Of a stretch of DNA of 64,000 bases, positions 18,983 to 28,440 are shown piece after piece. A program made the translations under genes and the position numbers. Numbering within the stretch: the first letter of the stretch is position 1; each line of letters starts with the position of its first letter. This DNA comes from Symbiodinium natans (Eukaryota > Sar > Dinophyceae > Suessiales > Symbiodiniaceae): contig CAJNDS010002578.1 in the NCBI GenBank assembly GCA_905221605.1, forward strand, positions 62,001-126,000, given 5' to 3'. The notes under the pieces were generated by a model that had not been told where the DNA came from, made no database searches, and saw nothing but the letters and a program-made list of their open reading frames with translations.

Positions 18983-19473
18983 AGGTGTATGCGCACTTGT
19001 CTACGCCGTGTTCGGCTGGGTGCGGACTTCGTCATTTGAGATTTCGAAAAGGTGGACAGTCCTACGCCAGGTGGCGGGAGTCTCTTTTGGTCCACAAGAG
19101 GTCTTGGCGAAGGATTTGGAACCTTCTCCGTCCGTACGCGAACTGTCCGCGTCTTCTTCTTTCTCACGAGTGGCCAGCTAGGTCTGACTTGTGGAAGGAA
19201 ACAGTCTTTAGGTCTGTAAGTCAACGTCTTGGTCTTGCGAAGGGATGTGTCGTCGATCGCTGTTGCTTCGAGAAGGGTTCTGAAAGAGCCTGGAAGAGAT
19301 GGTGGTTTTGTAGTAACTCTTCGAATTTCATCAACATTATGGCTAGGAACCGGTGTGATGAGAGCCACCAACACATCCATCTTCAGCTCCCGGCGTCAGG
19401 TGTGTACCCTGAGCTGTTAGGAGAAGAAATGCTGAAGGGTGCGAGACGAGCCATGGAAGAAGACAGGACTTGA
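18979..19473 (+). pseudogene. Second half of the copia post-RNase H domain
   Basis: The frame continues the pol protein after a -1 step in GAGGGGTGA at about 18976-18982. It reads VYAHLSTPCSAGCGLRHL, then HEWPARSDLW near 19165, then DRCC...WKRWW near 19245-19305, then DESHQHIHL and YPELL near 19355-19420. The order STPC, EWP, RC, KRW, H-x-H, YPE matches the minus-strand element residue block by residue block. Together with 18821-18978 this gives a domain of about 215 residues. There is no recognised name; a class I methyltransferase-like fold is a guess from VVEFC plus (S/T)PC plus E-x-P-x5-W. Confidence 0.6.
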
Positions 19474-19485
19474 GGACGCAACTGT

Positions 19486-21630
19486 TGCAGGCATGAGGGG
19501 GTGTGAAAGTTTTTGACTGGCTCAAGGTTTCGGCTCAACCCCGGTGGGGTGCTCAGGTAGAGAGCGTCTTTAGTGCCGTTGTGGCTGGCCCTGGGGCTTG
19601 TAACTAAGGGTAGGTTCCGTTTTGAGGCCCTGGCAAAACTGTGTTTGCTCGTAGGCCGGCTGACCGGCTAAGCTGTCATAGAGCGGCGGCCCGCCAACTG
19701 CTGCCGACGACGAAGGGCGTGAGTGCACAGTTTTCGGCCTCGCTTCGCTAGAGGGAAGCTTTTCGTCCTCGCGTTGCTGAGGGAACCTTGTGGCCTACAG
19801 TCTGCTCTGGGTCACAGTGAGAGTTGCAGCCTCGCATTGCTTGAGGGGTGACGCAAGCCTGTTGCTCACCAGAGATTCCTGCTGTCTCTGGGTGAGCAAA
19901 ACCCACCGACCCTCATTTGGATTGAGGGCTGTGCTGAAGGTGAGTTTGGGTTCCTCGCTCACTTGTGTGGAAAACGAAGGTGAGACCGAAACACGGGGGG
20001 AAACTGCCTGCACGCTGCAGACAGTGCAGGCCAACGTCGCACTGCAAGAGGCATCCTTGCAGTGGCGACAGGAGTGTCCCGAACAATTGCGGTGTGCTCG
20101 AGCCCAAGCTTGCAGGTTTTCGGGGATCTGCAAGCTGAGCACAACAGGATTTTCTTCGCAGGTAGAATCAGGTAGAAAAGATTTGGCCCAACCCTGGTGG
20201 ATCTGCCTGGACATAAATAACCAGAGGCATCAGTGTCGTAAAGCTCATTGACTGGTGCTACTGAGAAACCGTTGCCAAGGAACTTGCAGTAGGACTGTGG
20301 TGCGGCGCAGTGCAAGTTGAAGAGCAGCTGGTGGTGGCTGCTCCCCGGAAAACCAATAGTCCAAGAAGCCTCCTTCGGCCTCGCTCCGTGCTGAGGGTTT
20401 GTAAGGGTTGGTATTGGCCGGAAAGGATTCAGATGGAGGTTACCCGATCTTCGCGCTTTTCCCATCTGAAGGCAACCAATGGTAATCAGCCTGCTGGACA
20501 TGGCAGGCCTGCTTTTGTTTACATCCACGTCTCCTGCAAGGGCTGGGGTCTGTCCGTGCACACAGACAAGGCGGAACCTTGCAGATGTTTAGGTCCTCGC
20601 GGCACGGCCGCTGGAGGTTGTTTGAAGATGTTGGCTCTCACTATCTGGTGAGTGGTTTGTATGGGCACTTGCTGGGGCAAGGCGGCTCTGGCGTCTGAGG
20701 ATGGTACATGTGCTGGCTGCTGAGTACGGGCCACCGAAAGAGACCTGTGGTAAGACAAGCGATGAAAGGAGCCGAACTCCTAAAGAAAGGACAGGCTAGC
20801 TCACGCGGACGCCACGCAGAGTATGTGTTACTATCTTCAGATGTTGGAGCCAAATTGCCAGCCTTGTGACGTGAGATGTGGTGTTTGGATTCGGCCTCAA
20901 GCACTGGAAGGCCTACAACAACAAATCCGAATGAAAACTGTGGTCCTAAGACACGCGGTGCAGCTGCTTATACGTGGCACCGCGGGGGTCACATAGAGAT
21001 AGAGGGCTTGCCAGCAAGGGAACTCTGTCTAAAGAGAGCCCTGGCTCAGTGAGGAGCTGAGGGCCTGGCTGCGCTGATGCAGCGGAATGGTTGTTCGGCC
21101 TCGCCTCCGCTGAGGGAACAACAGTCAATGCTTCTCTGCAGTGTCGGTCCGGGTTAGTAAGAGCGAGAACGCCGGGACCTCGAGCTGCAGTTTTACCATG
21201 AAGCAACCGCGTGAGATGCATTATTGGTCAACTGGTGAGTAAGAGCGAGAAAGCCAGGGTGACGCTACTTTGGGGGAGGCTGCAAGGCACGGTTAGTAAG
21301 TGCGAGAAAGCCGGAGCTGCGGACGAACCTGGAGTAGCAGTTTTTCATACCTCACGTGTTTCACTTTGCGGCCTCGCATGCGCTGAGGAAATATGCCTCG
21401 AACAGAACATCCAGTGCTGAGTGGGGATTGCCAAACTTACGGAGGCTGATGCCACAACAAGTGCCTCAACAGCAATGCATGCGGAGGGCAAAGTTCGGCC
21501 TCGCGAGTGCTGAGGGTTGCAGCTGAGAGAGGGCCTAGCTGAGAACGCAACACCTCAAGCGAGGTAATTTTTAGTTTAGTTTCACCTTGACCAACGGCCC
21601 CTTCGGGTGGCTACGCCTCGCAGCGTGCAG
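19486..21630. repeat. Gene-free block with seven dispersed CGGCCTCGC hairpins
   Basis: Seven copies of a roughly 20-24 base element of the form TTCGGCCTCGC-n2-5-GCTGAGGG lie at about 19733, 19762, 19826, 20374, 21094, 21368 and 21494. The conserved CCTC and GAGG halves pair as a short hairpin, with a variable loop. In the same block, three copies of (T)AGTAAG(A/T)GCGAGAA(A/C)GCCGG lie at about 21155, 21236 and 21294. No coding region is recognised. It may be the 5' untranslated part of the LINE that follows, or an older insertion. Confidence 0.6.
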
Positions 21631-21895
21631 ACGAAAGTTTTTGACTTGGCTCAAGTTTTACTGCTCAAGGCATTTTGCCTGTGTTGTGGTAGGGAGCTTT
21701 CTGTGAAACTGAGGCTTTTGTCCTGAACTCTGTGGGGTAACAGGCCTTTCCTCAAATCCCAGGTTGAGCCTCTCGAGCCATAGCATCTGAGCAGCAGAGG
21801 GGATTCGGCAAATCCACCACTTGTGGTGAGGCTTGGGTGTCCCAGCCTAACCCAGTGACTCGTGGTGTGGTGTTGTTCTTGAGTCAATTGCAGTC

Positions 21896-22838
21896 ATGCC
21901 GCGCTCTCGAAGTTACACTGTCTGTCAGTTCTGCAATGACTCCTGGATTTACAACCACAAAATCAAGCACCGCCCGTTTTGCAGATGTGGGCAGCCATGG
22001 CCCTTGCAGCAAGTGAGCTACAGCCAGGACTCGTCTCCTGGGCAGCCCCAATGGTCCCCCAATCGGACTGTTTTTGCAAAGCCAACCAAGCCTGGGAAAA
22101 CCCAGCCCCACAAGGGTTTTAAGGGTGCCCAGGTCCTTGGTGAGCATTGGGACTCCTTGCCTGATGCAGTACAGAGTGTGCTCCGAAAGAATGGGTTGGC
22201 CCCATCGCAGCCCGCTGAACAAGAAGATCCGCTGATCAAACTGTTGCAGCAGCACAAGCATGCTTTGCCGGACCAGATCAAGGCAGAGCTTGACAAGAGG
22301 GACCCTGAGCCTTTTGAAGTTGCCCTTGCTACCCAAGATGCTTTCAAGACTGCAGTGGGAAAGCTGAGGGAATTGGGCAACAGGAAGCTGCTTTTGCAGC
22401 AACGCATTGACAATGCAAAGGCTGCATTCACGGCATTGCTTTCGCAGATGCAAAACTTGCAGGCGGAAATCAAGGAAGCTGAGCAGAAAGTTGAAAAAGT
22501 TGGGGGGAGACTACCACGAGAAAGTCCTCAAGACCGACGACGAAGCCGATCCTATGGATGTGGAAGCTGTGTTGGGTCAGCTTGGTGTCCAGTTGACCCA
22601 GGAGCAGCAGGCTACTTGGAAAGCCATTCAAGCCGAGCATGCATCCAAGCGCCGCAAAGCCGAGGCTATGGAATCTCCGCCAGGCCTTGGGCTAGGAGAT
22701 ATGCTGGGCGCTGGGGCTCCAACCAAGCCGCTGGTCTCCCCACAAAAGCTTGGCCCCGCTGAAAATCCCCATCAAAAGCATGAGAGAAGCCGTTCCCCCA
22801 AGGAGAGGGAAGGAAAGGACGGAGAATCTGAAAAGTAG
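21896..22838 (+). pseudogene. LINE ORF1: zinc finger and coiled-coil protein, one frameshift
   Basis: Starts MPRSRSYTVCQFCNDSW. CQFC and, 15 residues on, CRCG form a small zinc site at residues 10-30. A linker leads to a helical, heptad-rich region (about residues 150-200, KLRELGNRKLLLQQRIDNA...AEIKEAEQKVEK), which should be a coiled coil as in LINE ORF1 proteins. At 22502-22507 a run of six G shifts the frame by +1; in the new frame the protein continues as DYHEKVLKTDDEADPMDVEAVLGQLGVQLT and ends at 22838 with an Arg/Ser/Glu-rich tail. Removing one base of the G run restores a single frame of about 313 residues. The likely role is nucleic-acid binding in the element RNP. Confidence 0.75.
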
Positions 22839-22940
22839 GAAAAGGGCCGAACTGAGGAGGCTGGGATTGCTGCAGGCCCGCCACCTCGGTGTTATGGCCA
22901 CACACCTGCGCAACTTGACTCTCCGACTGCGCCTGGGCTT

Positions 22941-25900
22941 TTGGGTGGCTCCTTTTCCCTTTGTTCGTTTCTTGCTTCCCAAGCCAACTGGTGCTCAGTT
23001 TTGATTTCGCAAGGTCAGGTGCTGCTTGACAAGTGGGTGCTGCAAGTGAGCGAGGATTTGCTTCCCGTTGACTTGAAGTCTTCTCACGATCTTTTAAACT
23101 GGTGTGAGGCAGTTTGTACCTTCCTTGCTCAGGACGAATGTGCATCTGACCTACTTAGGGTCCCTGGTGGCCCTCCTTTTGTGACAGGCCATCTTCGTGA
23201 TGGTACGATTGGGAGTGCACTCGCTGCCGTTTTCCATGCATTGCCACTTCCGACCTTTACCTCTGAAACACCTATCCTAGAAGAACCGGCTTGGGTGTTA
23301 CCCGTCCGGACTGTTAAATGGTCTCCTGCAAGCAGGGCTGTGCCCTTGAAGACCACGGGCCCTTTGTTCTTTTCCCAATCCCTGTTTGATGATGGAGATA
23401 CTGTTGTGTCCTCGCTGGACACTGTGGAGCCTTCGGTCAGGTCTAGAAGGCCGAAGACTGGCACCCTGACATCTCATCCCCGGTTGACCCGTCAGAAGAA
23501 AATCAAGGAATGGATGGGTCTCCTTGATATTCTTGAGGCTAAACCTGTGATGGATATGCCGGCTAAGGAGGCTGAACTGCTCCAATGGATTGAGGACTTT
23601 GGAGAGCAGTACGAACAAGGATCTTTGGAGTGCTGGACCTTGAATAGGATATGTCAACTTCTGGAGCGGTCTAAAGATGACACCCTTGGAGTGATCGAGG
23701 CGATTGAGGCTGTTCTGGCTGGTTTCCGCAAACTGAATCCTGGTCCCAAGTCCCTCCTCATAGGTCAAGCCAACATAACTTCGTACCGAAGCGAAGTGCG
23801 TACTTGGTTGCTGGACCGTGATGAATCCATCTGGCTTTTGCAAGAAACCCATGTCCCTGAATCAGGTACTAAAGCCCTTGTCAATAAATTCCAATCTGTT
23901 GGCAGACAAACATGGGTAGGGCCGGCCGCTCTGACCCAGGGAGGAAGCTCAGGAGGACTTCTCACTCTTGCACCCTCGCATCGCAATGCTGCCACAGGCC
24001 CGGCCTTTATGTCTGAAGGCAAGGGGTTTGTTTCTGTTTCGATTCGATTTCAGGGCTGGGATCTCTTGTTAGTTAACTTGTATCTCCAGTCAGGAGTGGG
24101 CCCGACTGGTGGACTCAACCCGGAGATCCTTTCTCGTCTGGCAGCGGTCCTTGACCAAACCAGCACCCAGTGGCTGGTGCTTGGTGACTGGAATTGTTCC
24201 CCGTCCGAATTGCTCCGCCTAGGGTTTGTTTATAAAGTGAAGGGCCAGGTGGTCGCCCCTAGTGGTCCTACCATTAACACTGGAGGCACCTTGGATTATG
24301 CTGTTGCCTCCAAGAGGATGGCCCCATTGCTCTCCGTCGCGTCCTCTTGGGATGTCCCATTCAAACCGCATTGTGCTGTGACGGTGGAGCTCAGGGTTGG
24401 GGTTGCAGATTTGCCTGTTCGTCAGCTCAAGGGCTTCCCGCTGGAACCCACTGCCCTCTGCCCGGACGAATTGTCCATGCCGGAAGTCCAACCTGGTGGC
24501 TTTTGGGATTGGTCCCGACCGATTGATTATGAATGGGCTTCATTCACTGCTGGGGTGGAAGAACAACTCTTCTCTGTGCAGGCAGGTAGAGGGTGGAAGC
24601 TGGAGGTCTCTTTCTCGCCACTCGTGAAGACCACCAGCCCGGAAAAACTCTGGAAAGGGTCGAGCCCGGCTTTTTGGCAATCCTTCCTCACCTGGACCTC
24701 TAAAGCCCTGGGCACTAATCCTGACCCTAGAATTACCCCCCTCTTCGTGGAGGCGAAGAATCGCATACCTGAATTCTGGTCTGAAATGGCCTCTTGTACT
24801 GCTCAGGCCTTGCAGGACCTCCTAGGTGCTCCTGACATGCAAAGCCATCACCTTGCACTTGAGATTATCGCACAGCAGGGGCGATCAGCCTTGAAAGAGG
24901 CGGTGCGCAAGAGTGATGAAGCTTACTCGCAATGGTTGGAAGAAGCTTGCAAAGGGGGTATGCGAGGCCTGTACAAGGCTTTGAAGTCTGAAGACTCCAT
25001 CCCGGACAGGCCATACAGAAACATACCACTCGAAATTCGCCCGCACATCAGGCGGGCTCACTGGGCTGACGTGTGGCAGCCCATGCCTGGCAATGAGGTC
25101 AATCCCAATATTGATTTTGATTCCCTCAGGGATGCTTCTGTAAGCCAAGCCAAAACCCTTCCTCCCATAACCGGTCCAATGGTGGCGAAGGTGATCAAAC
25201 GAATGCCGACTAAAGCTATTGGTGCAGATGGGTGGAGTGTCCAGATGCTTAAATGTCTTGCCCCCTTGCAGCTTGAAAGATTGGCCCAATTCTTTAATAC
25301 CTGGGAGGGTCAGGGTGCCTTCCCGACCCAGCTCTCGGTTGTTCTGGTTGCACTCATTAACAAGTCTGAGGATGAGGAGCGCCCAATTGGACTGACGCCA
25401 GTCCCATACCGACTGTGGGCAAAGATACGTTGGCCTGTCTTTGAGGAATGGCTCCGGGAATATGCTGCCACCCAGGATTGGGACAGGGCAAAGAAGGGCC
25501 TTTCAAGTCTTGATGTTGCGTTGCGCCGTAAGCTGTCGCATGAAATTCTCCACCGGAAAAAGCGACATTCAGTGACAGTGCTTTTAGATTTAAAGGCCTT
25601 TTATGAAAATGTCCGACATGATAATTTCGTCAATCAGGCCATTTCCCTCAAAGTTCCGCCGTTGATCCTGAATGCAGCAATGTCGCTATACTCTGCTCAG
25701 CGCTTGATCAGTGCTGAACACTGTGTCTCTGGTCCGATCAAGCCCACCAAGGGCTTAGTTGCGGGCTGCCCATTTGCGCCTGGTCTTAGTAAGATCCCTT
25801 TTGACGAGATCCTGCGCCCGGCATGGGTTTCTGGCCTTGCCAAAACCATTGATCTCTACATTGACGACACTAGCTTTGACACTGAGGCTGGTAACCCCCA

Positions 25901-28244
25901 CACAGCAGCGCGCCGGGCGGTGCAATTGTATAAGGCTGTGGTAGGAGGTTTGACAGCTGCTGGCCTCCCAGTCAGCCTGGGCAAGACAGCTTTTGTATGC
26001 TCGTCTCCAAAAGTTGAAGCTGCCCTTAAAGAGTATCTTCCTGAATCTGATCAAATCAAGAATGCCGCGAAGGACCTGGGGATTGATTGTACGGCTGGGC
26101 GTAGAAGGCGCATTCCGTTCCACCGTAAAAGGTTTGGGAAGGGCGTTAAGCGCAAGGCTAGGCTTTCGACCCTGCGTGTGAAATCGATGCCAGCTAGGGT
26201 CAGAGCCCTGAGGGCGGGGGTCCAAACTGTGGGCCTCTATGGCCATGAGGCAGTTGGGCTTGCGCCAAAGCGTATGCATTGGTTGCGTGCTTCCTTCGCA
26301 CATGAATTGGGGCGAATGTCTTTGGGCTCGGTTGACATCACCATTGACCATGCGTGCCCTAAGCGGCCGGACCCGGCCTTTACTATCATTTCCCAGCACT
26401 TCAAGGCCATTCACAGGCTTCTGGGCTTCATTCCCGATAGCCAAAGGCAGCACTTTGATGATGTCTTGCCGGGTATGTGGCTTGAATACTCACAGGTGGA
26501 GTACCCCTGGAAGCGCGCTGCAGGGCCGGTTGGGGCCCTCCTATGTTACTTGCTTGACTTGGGTTGGACCCCGGTCAGTGCGGACACTTGGAAATGCCCT
26601 GAACAACCGCACAGCGTCACCGCCAAAGTAGGCATGCACCACCTCCTTTGCTCACTGTCTAAGGAAACAGATAGGTGGAGGCTCGCACGTATAGCCCAGC
26701 ACGACATGCTTGAACCTCTGAGTGTGGGAATTGATTGGGTCCCCCTCAGAAAGCTTAGGAATAAGATGACAGGCCAGGAGAGGTCAGGACTCATGGCTGT
26801 TTGGCAAGGAGCAATTCGTGCTGATCCTTGTGCCACTTGCCTGAGGTGCGGCTGTGCTGCTACCATGCAACATGTCTTATGGGAGTGTGACTGGTGGCGA
26901 ACCAACCTCCCGGAACCGGCTTCCTTTCCTAGATTTCGGCAAGAGTGGCCCATTTCGTCACTGTGGGCCAGAGGCCTTCTGCCGACTTCGCCTTACCCTG
27001 ATGATGGGGAATGGGTACGAACTACTGGTGCCTGGTGTGATGGCCAGGTCATTTGTGGCGAGGCGATATACTTTGCTACTGATGGCTCCCCGGGGAAATC
27101 CAAGGACCCCAGGTTCCATCGGTATACCTGGGCTGCGATTGCCTTTAAGCTTGAAGGGGATGAGCCCGTCACGATCGCGACAGCTGTCGGCTCACTGCAA
27201 TCTCCGCTATCGGTGTTCCGGGCGAAGGCAGCGGCTGTCAAGTTTGTAGCTGAGCATAGTGAAGGGAACGCAGACCTCACCTTGGATTGCAAGGGCATCC
27301 TGCCTAGAGTGAATGGTACACCTTCCATCCAGTCTGCCGACCTCTTCGACCCCATCCGACTGCATGCACAGAGACTCAGCCTTAACTGGGTATCCTCGCA
27401 TTTAACGGAAGAACAATTCCGAGCAAAGTTTGGTGCTAACCAGCTTTGGAGGCGACGTGCTAACGAAATTGTGGACCAGCTTGTTGGCACGGCTGCCGAA
27501 GCTCGTAGGGACCTGAACTTTGAATCCCAAATTAAAAAGCGTGATGCAGTTGCCATTCAGGTTAACACCTTACTGGCCAAGAGAGCTGCAGCTCTCCTTT
27601 CGTATGACAAGGACCAAGGACCGCTGGTTCAGCCTGACAAAGAGCAACGAAAGCTCCGCCAAAAGCCCAGGGTTAGGGATTCGGGTGTCCTGAAAAATTC
27701 TAAGCTCCCCAAAATCAAAGGTCCTAACAAAAGGGAACAGATTGAAGGCCTTCTTGCTGGTACACAGAACTTGGGGCACACCTGGGTAGAGGGTTGTAGG
27801 CTTCCTTCCAACCTTTCAGCGCGGTGCTCGAGGTGTGAGCTATACATCCAGCAGACTGAGCCCCTCCCTACCTTTTCCCTTAAGATCAAGCACCCTTGCC
27901 TTGGTGTTCAGGCGGACCCTCCTCCTTGGGATCCCCACCCTGATCATGTGTGGGTTAATTTAGGTAAGTCCTGGGTTTGCTCAAAGTGTGACAAGATGGT
28001 CAAAGTTGGTGTCCGCAAAATCCCGACCTGGATTGTAGCGCCTTGCAGGCCCACCAAAAGTAAGGTTGCTACTGCTAGCTCCAAAAAAGCAAAGGAGGTG
28101 ACTGACACTGGGGTTCAAAGTGTTCGGGCCTTTTTTGTGTCGTCCTCCAGTCAGGAACCTTCACCTAAAATTTCTGTTCCCAAGCCTAAGCCAAAATCCA
28201 AAGCGAAGCAGTCTGGGCTCAAGCAAGCTAAGATTGCCTTTTAG
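22941..28244 (+). CDS. LINE ORF2: endonuclease, reverse transcriptase, RNase H
   Basis: 1767 codons, uninterrupted. Endonuclease (EEP fold) is at residues about 270-490: GQANITSY, QETH (about 301), GDWN (about 415), LDYAV (about 452) and PHCAV (about 476). RT is at about 740-1060: LLDLKAFYENV with the motif A Asp near 883, GLVAGCPFAPGL (motif B), LYIDDT (motif C, about 972) and LGKTAF (motif D). An RNase H-like domain starts at YFATDGSPG (about 1380), with LDCKG and WVSSH...ANEIVDQL; the place of the catalytic Glu reads FRAKAAAV, so Glu appears to be Lys. The C-terminus has two CxxC modules (CSRC about 1628, CSKC about 1680) and a Lys-rich tail. It lies in the same frame as the end of ORF1, 102 bases downstream; the ATG at 22941 is the first in frame, but real homology may begin later. 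Confidence 0.9.
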   Translation: MGGSFSLCSFLASQANWCSVLISQGQVLLDKWVLQVSEDLLPVDLKSSHDLLNWCEAVCTFLAQDECASDLLRVPGGPPFVTGHLRDGTIGSALAAVFHALPLPTFTSETPILEEPAWVLPVRTVKWSPASRAVPLKTTGPLFFSQSLFDDGDTVVSSLDTVEPSVRSRRPKTGTLTSHPRLTRQKKIKEWMGLLDILEAKPVMDMPAKEAELLQWIEDFGEQYEQGSLECWTLNRICQLLERSKDDTLGVIEAIEAVLAGFRKLNPGPKSLLIGQANITSYRSEVRTWLLDRDESIWLLQETHVPESGTKALVNKFQSVGRQTWVGPAALTQGGSSGGLLTLAPSHRNAATGPAFMSEGKGFVSVSIRFQGWDLLLVNLYLQSGVGPTGGLNPEILSRLAAVLDQTSTQWLVLGDWNCSPSELLRLGFVYKVKGQVVAPSGPTINTGGTLDYAVASKRMAPLLSVASSWDVPFKPHCAVTVELRVGVADLPVRQLKGFPLEPTALCPDELSMPEVQPGGFWDWSRPIDYEWASFTAGVEEQLFSVQAGRGWKLEVSFSPLVKTTSPEKLWKGSSPAFWQSFLTWTSKALGTNPDPRITPLFVEAKNRIPEFWSEMASCTAQALQDLLGAPDMQSHHLALEIIAQQGRSALKEAVRKSDEAYSQWLEEACKGGMRGLYKALKSEDSIPDRPYRNIPLEIRPHIRRAHWADVWQPMPGNEVNPNIDFDSLRDASVSQAKTLPPITGPMVAKVIKRMPTKAIGADGWSVQMLKCLAPLQLERLAQFFNTWEGQGAFPTQLSVVLVALINKSEDEERPIGLTPVPYRLWAKIRWPVFEEWLREYAATQDWDRAKKGLSSLDVALRRKLSHEILHRKKRHSVTVLLDLKAFYENVRHDNFVNQAISLKVPPLILNAAMSLYSAQRLISAEHCVSGPIKPTKGLVAGCPFAPGLSKIPFDEILRPAWVSGLAKTIDLYIDDTSFDTEAGNPHTAARRAVQLYKAVVGGLTAAGLPVSLGKTAFVCSSPKVEAALKEYLPESDQIKNAAKDLGIDCTAGRRRRIPFHRKRFGKGVKRKARLSTLRVKSMPARVRALRAGVQTVGLYGHEAVGLAPKRMHWLRASFAHELGRMSLGSVDITIDHACPKRPDPAFTIISQHFKAIHRLLGFIPDSQRQHFDDVLPGMWLEYSQVEYPWKRAAGPVGALLCYLLDLGWTPVSADTWKCPEQPHSVTAKVGMHHLLCSLSKETDRWRLARIAQHDMLEPLSVGIDWVPLRKLRNKMTGQERSGLMAVWQGAIRADPCATCLRCGCAATMQHVLWECDWWRTNLPEPASFPRFRQEWPISSLWARGLLPTSPYPDDGEWVRTTGAWCDGQVICGEAIYFATDGSPGKSKDPRFHRYTWAAIAFKLEGDEPVTIATAVGSLQSPLSVFRAKAAAVKFVAEHSEGNADLTLDCKGILPRVNGTPSIQSADLFDPIRLHAQRLSLNWVSSHLTEEQFRAKFGANQLWRRRANEIVDQLVGTAAEARRDLNFESQIKKRDAVAIQVNTLLAKRAAALLSYDKDQGPLVQPDKEQRKLRQKPRVRDSGVLKNSKLPKIKGPNKREQIEGLLAGTQNLGHTWVEGCRLPSNLSARCSRCELYIQQTEPLPTFSLKIKHPCLGVQADPPPWDPHPDHVWVNLGKSWVCSKCDKMVKVGVRKIPTWIVAPCRPTKSKVATASSKKAKEVTDTGVQSVRAFFVSSSSQEPSPKISVPKPKPKSKAKQSGLKQAKIAF

Positions 28245-28440
28245 CACGCTGCCTGTCCATAAGTTGCCTGCCGCCAAGGCATACTTCAAGCCCGGCCAGG
28301 CAAGCGTGAAAGTGCCTGGCTCAAGCAGTCTGGGCACAACCAAGCTAAGACTGCCTTCTGAGTATGCCTCCGAAGCATAAATCCCCTGCCTCCAAGGCCT
28401 ACTCAAAAGCCCGGCCGGGCAAGCGAGAGAGAGCTCGGCT
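28206..28440. repeat. 117-bp in-frame tandem duplication at the ORF2/ORF3 junction
   Basis: AAGCAGTCTGGGC starts at 28206 and again at 28323; GCC(G/T)CCAAGGC(A/C)TACT follows in each copy. The period is 117 bases, 39 codons. Copy 1 contains the ORF2 stop (TAG 28242-28244). In copy 2 the same frame ends KTAF then TGA at 28359-28361, and the ORF3 ATG is at 28364. Copy 1 has lost the ATG equivalent. Confidence 0.85.

Larger units (their letters stand above)
10425..19473 (+). mobile_element. Ty1/copia retrotransposon, plus strand, interrupted
   Basis: Gag with CCHC knuckle, protease (DSGA), integrase (same H-x4-H-x6-C-x2-C spacing as the minus-strand element), RT (YVDD), RNase H and the shared post-RNase H domain are all present in copia order. 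The protein sequences differ strongly from the 1-8.6 kb element, so these are two families. Disruptions: +1 shift in gag near 11113, a shift between gag and protease at 11574-11619, about 2 kb of foreign sequence between protease and integrase, and a -1 shift at 18980. No LTR pair was found. Confidence 0.85.
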
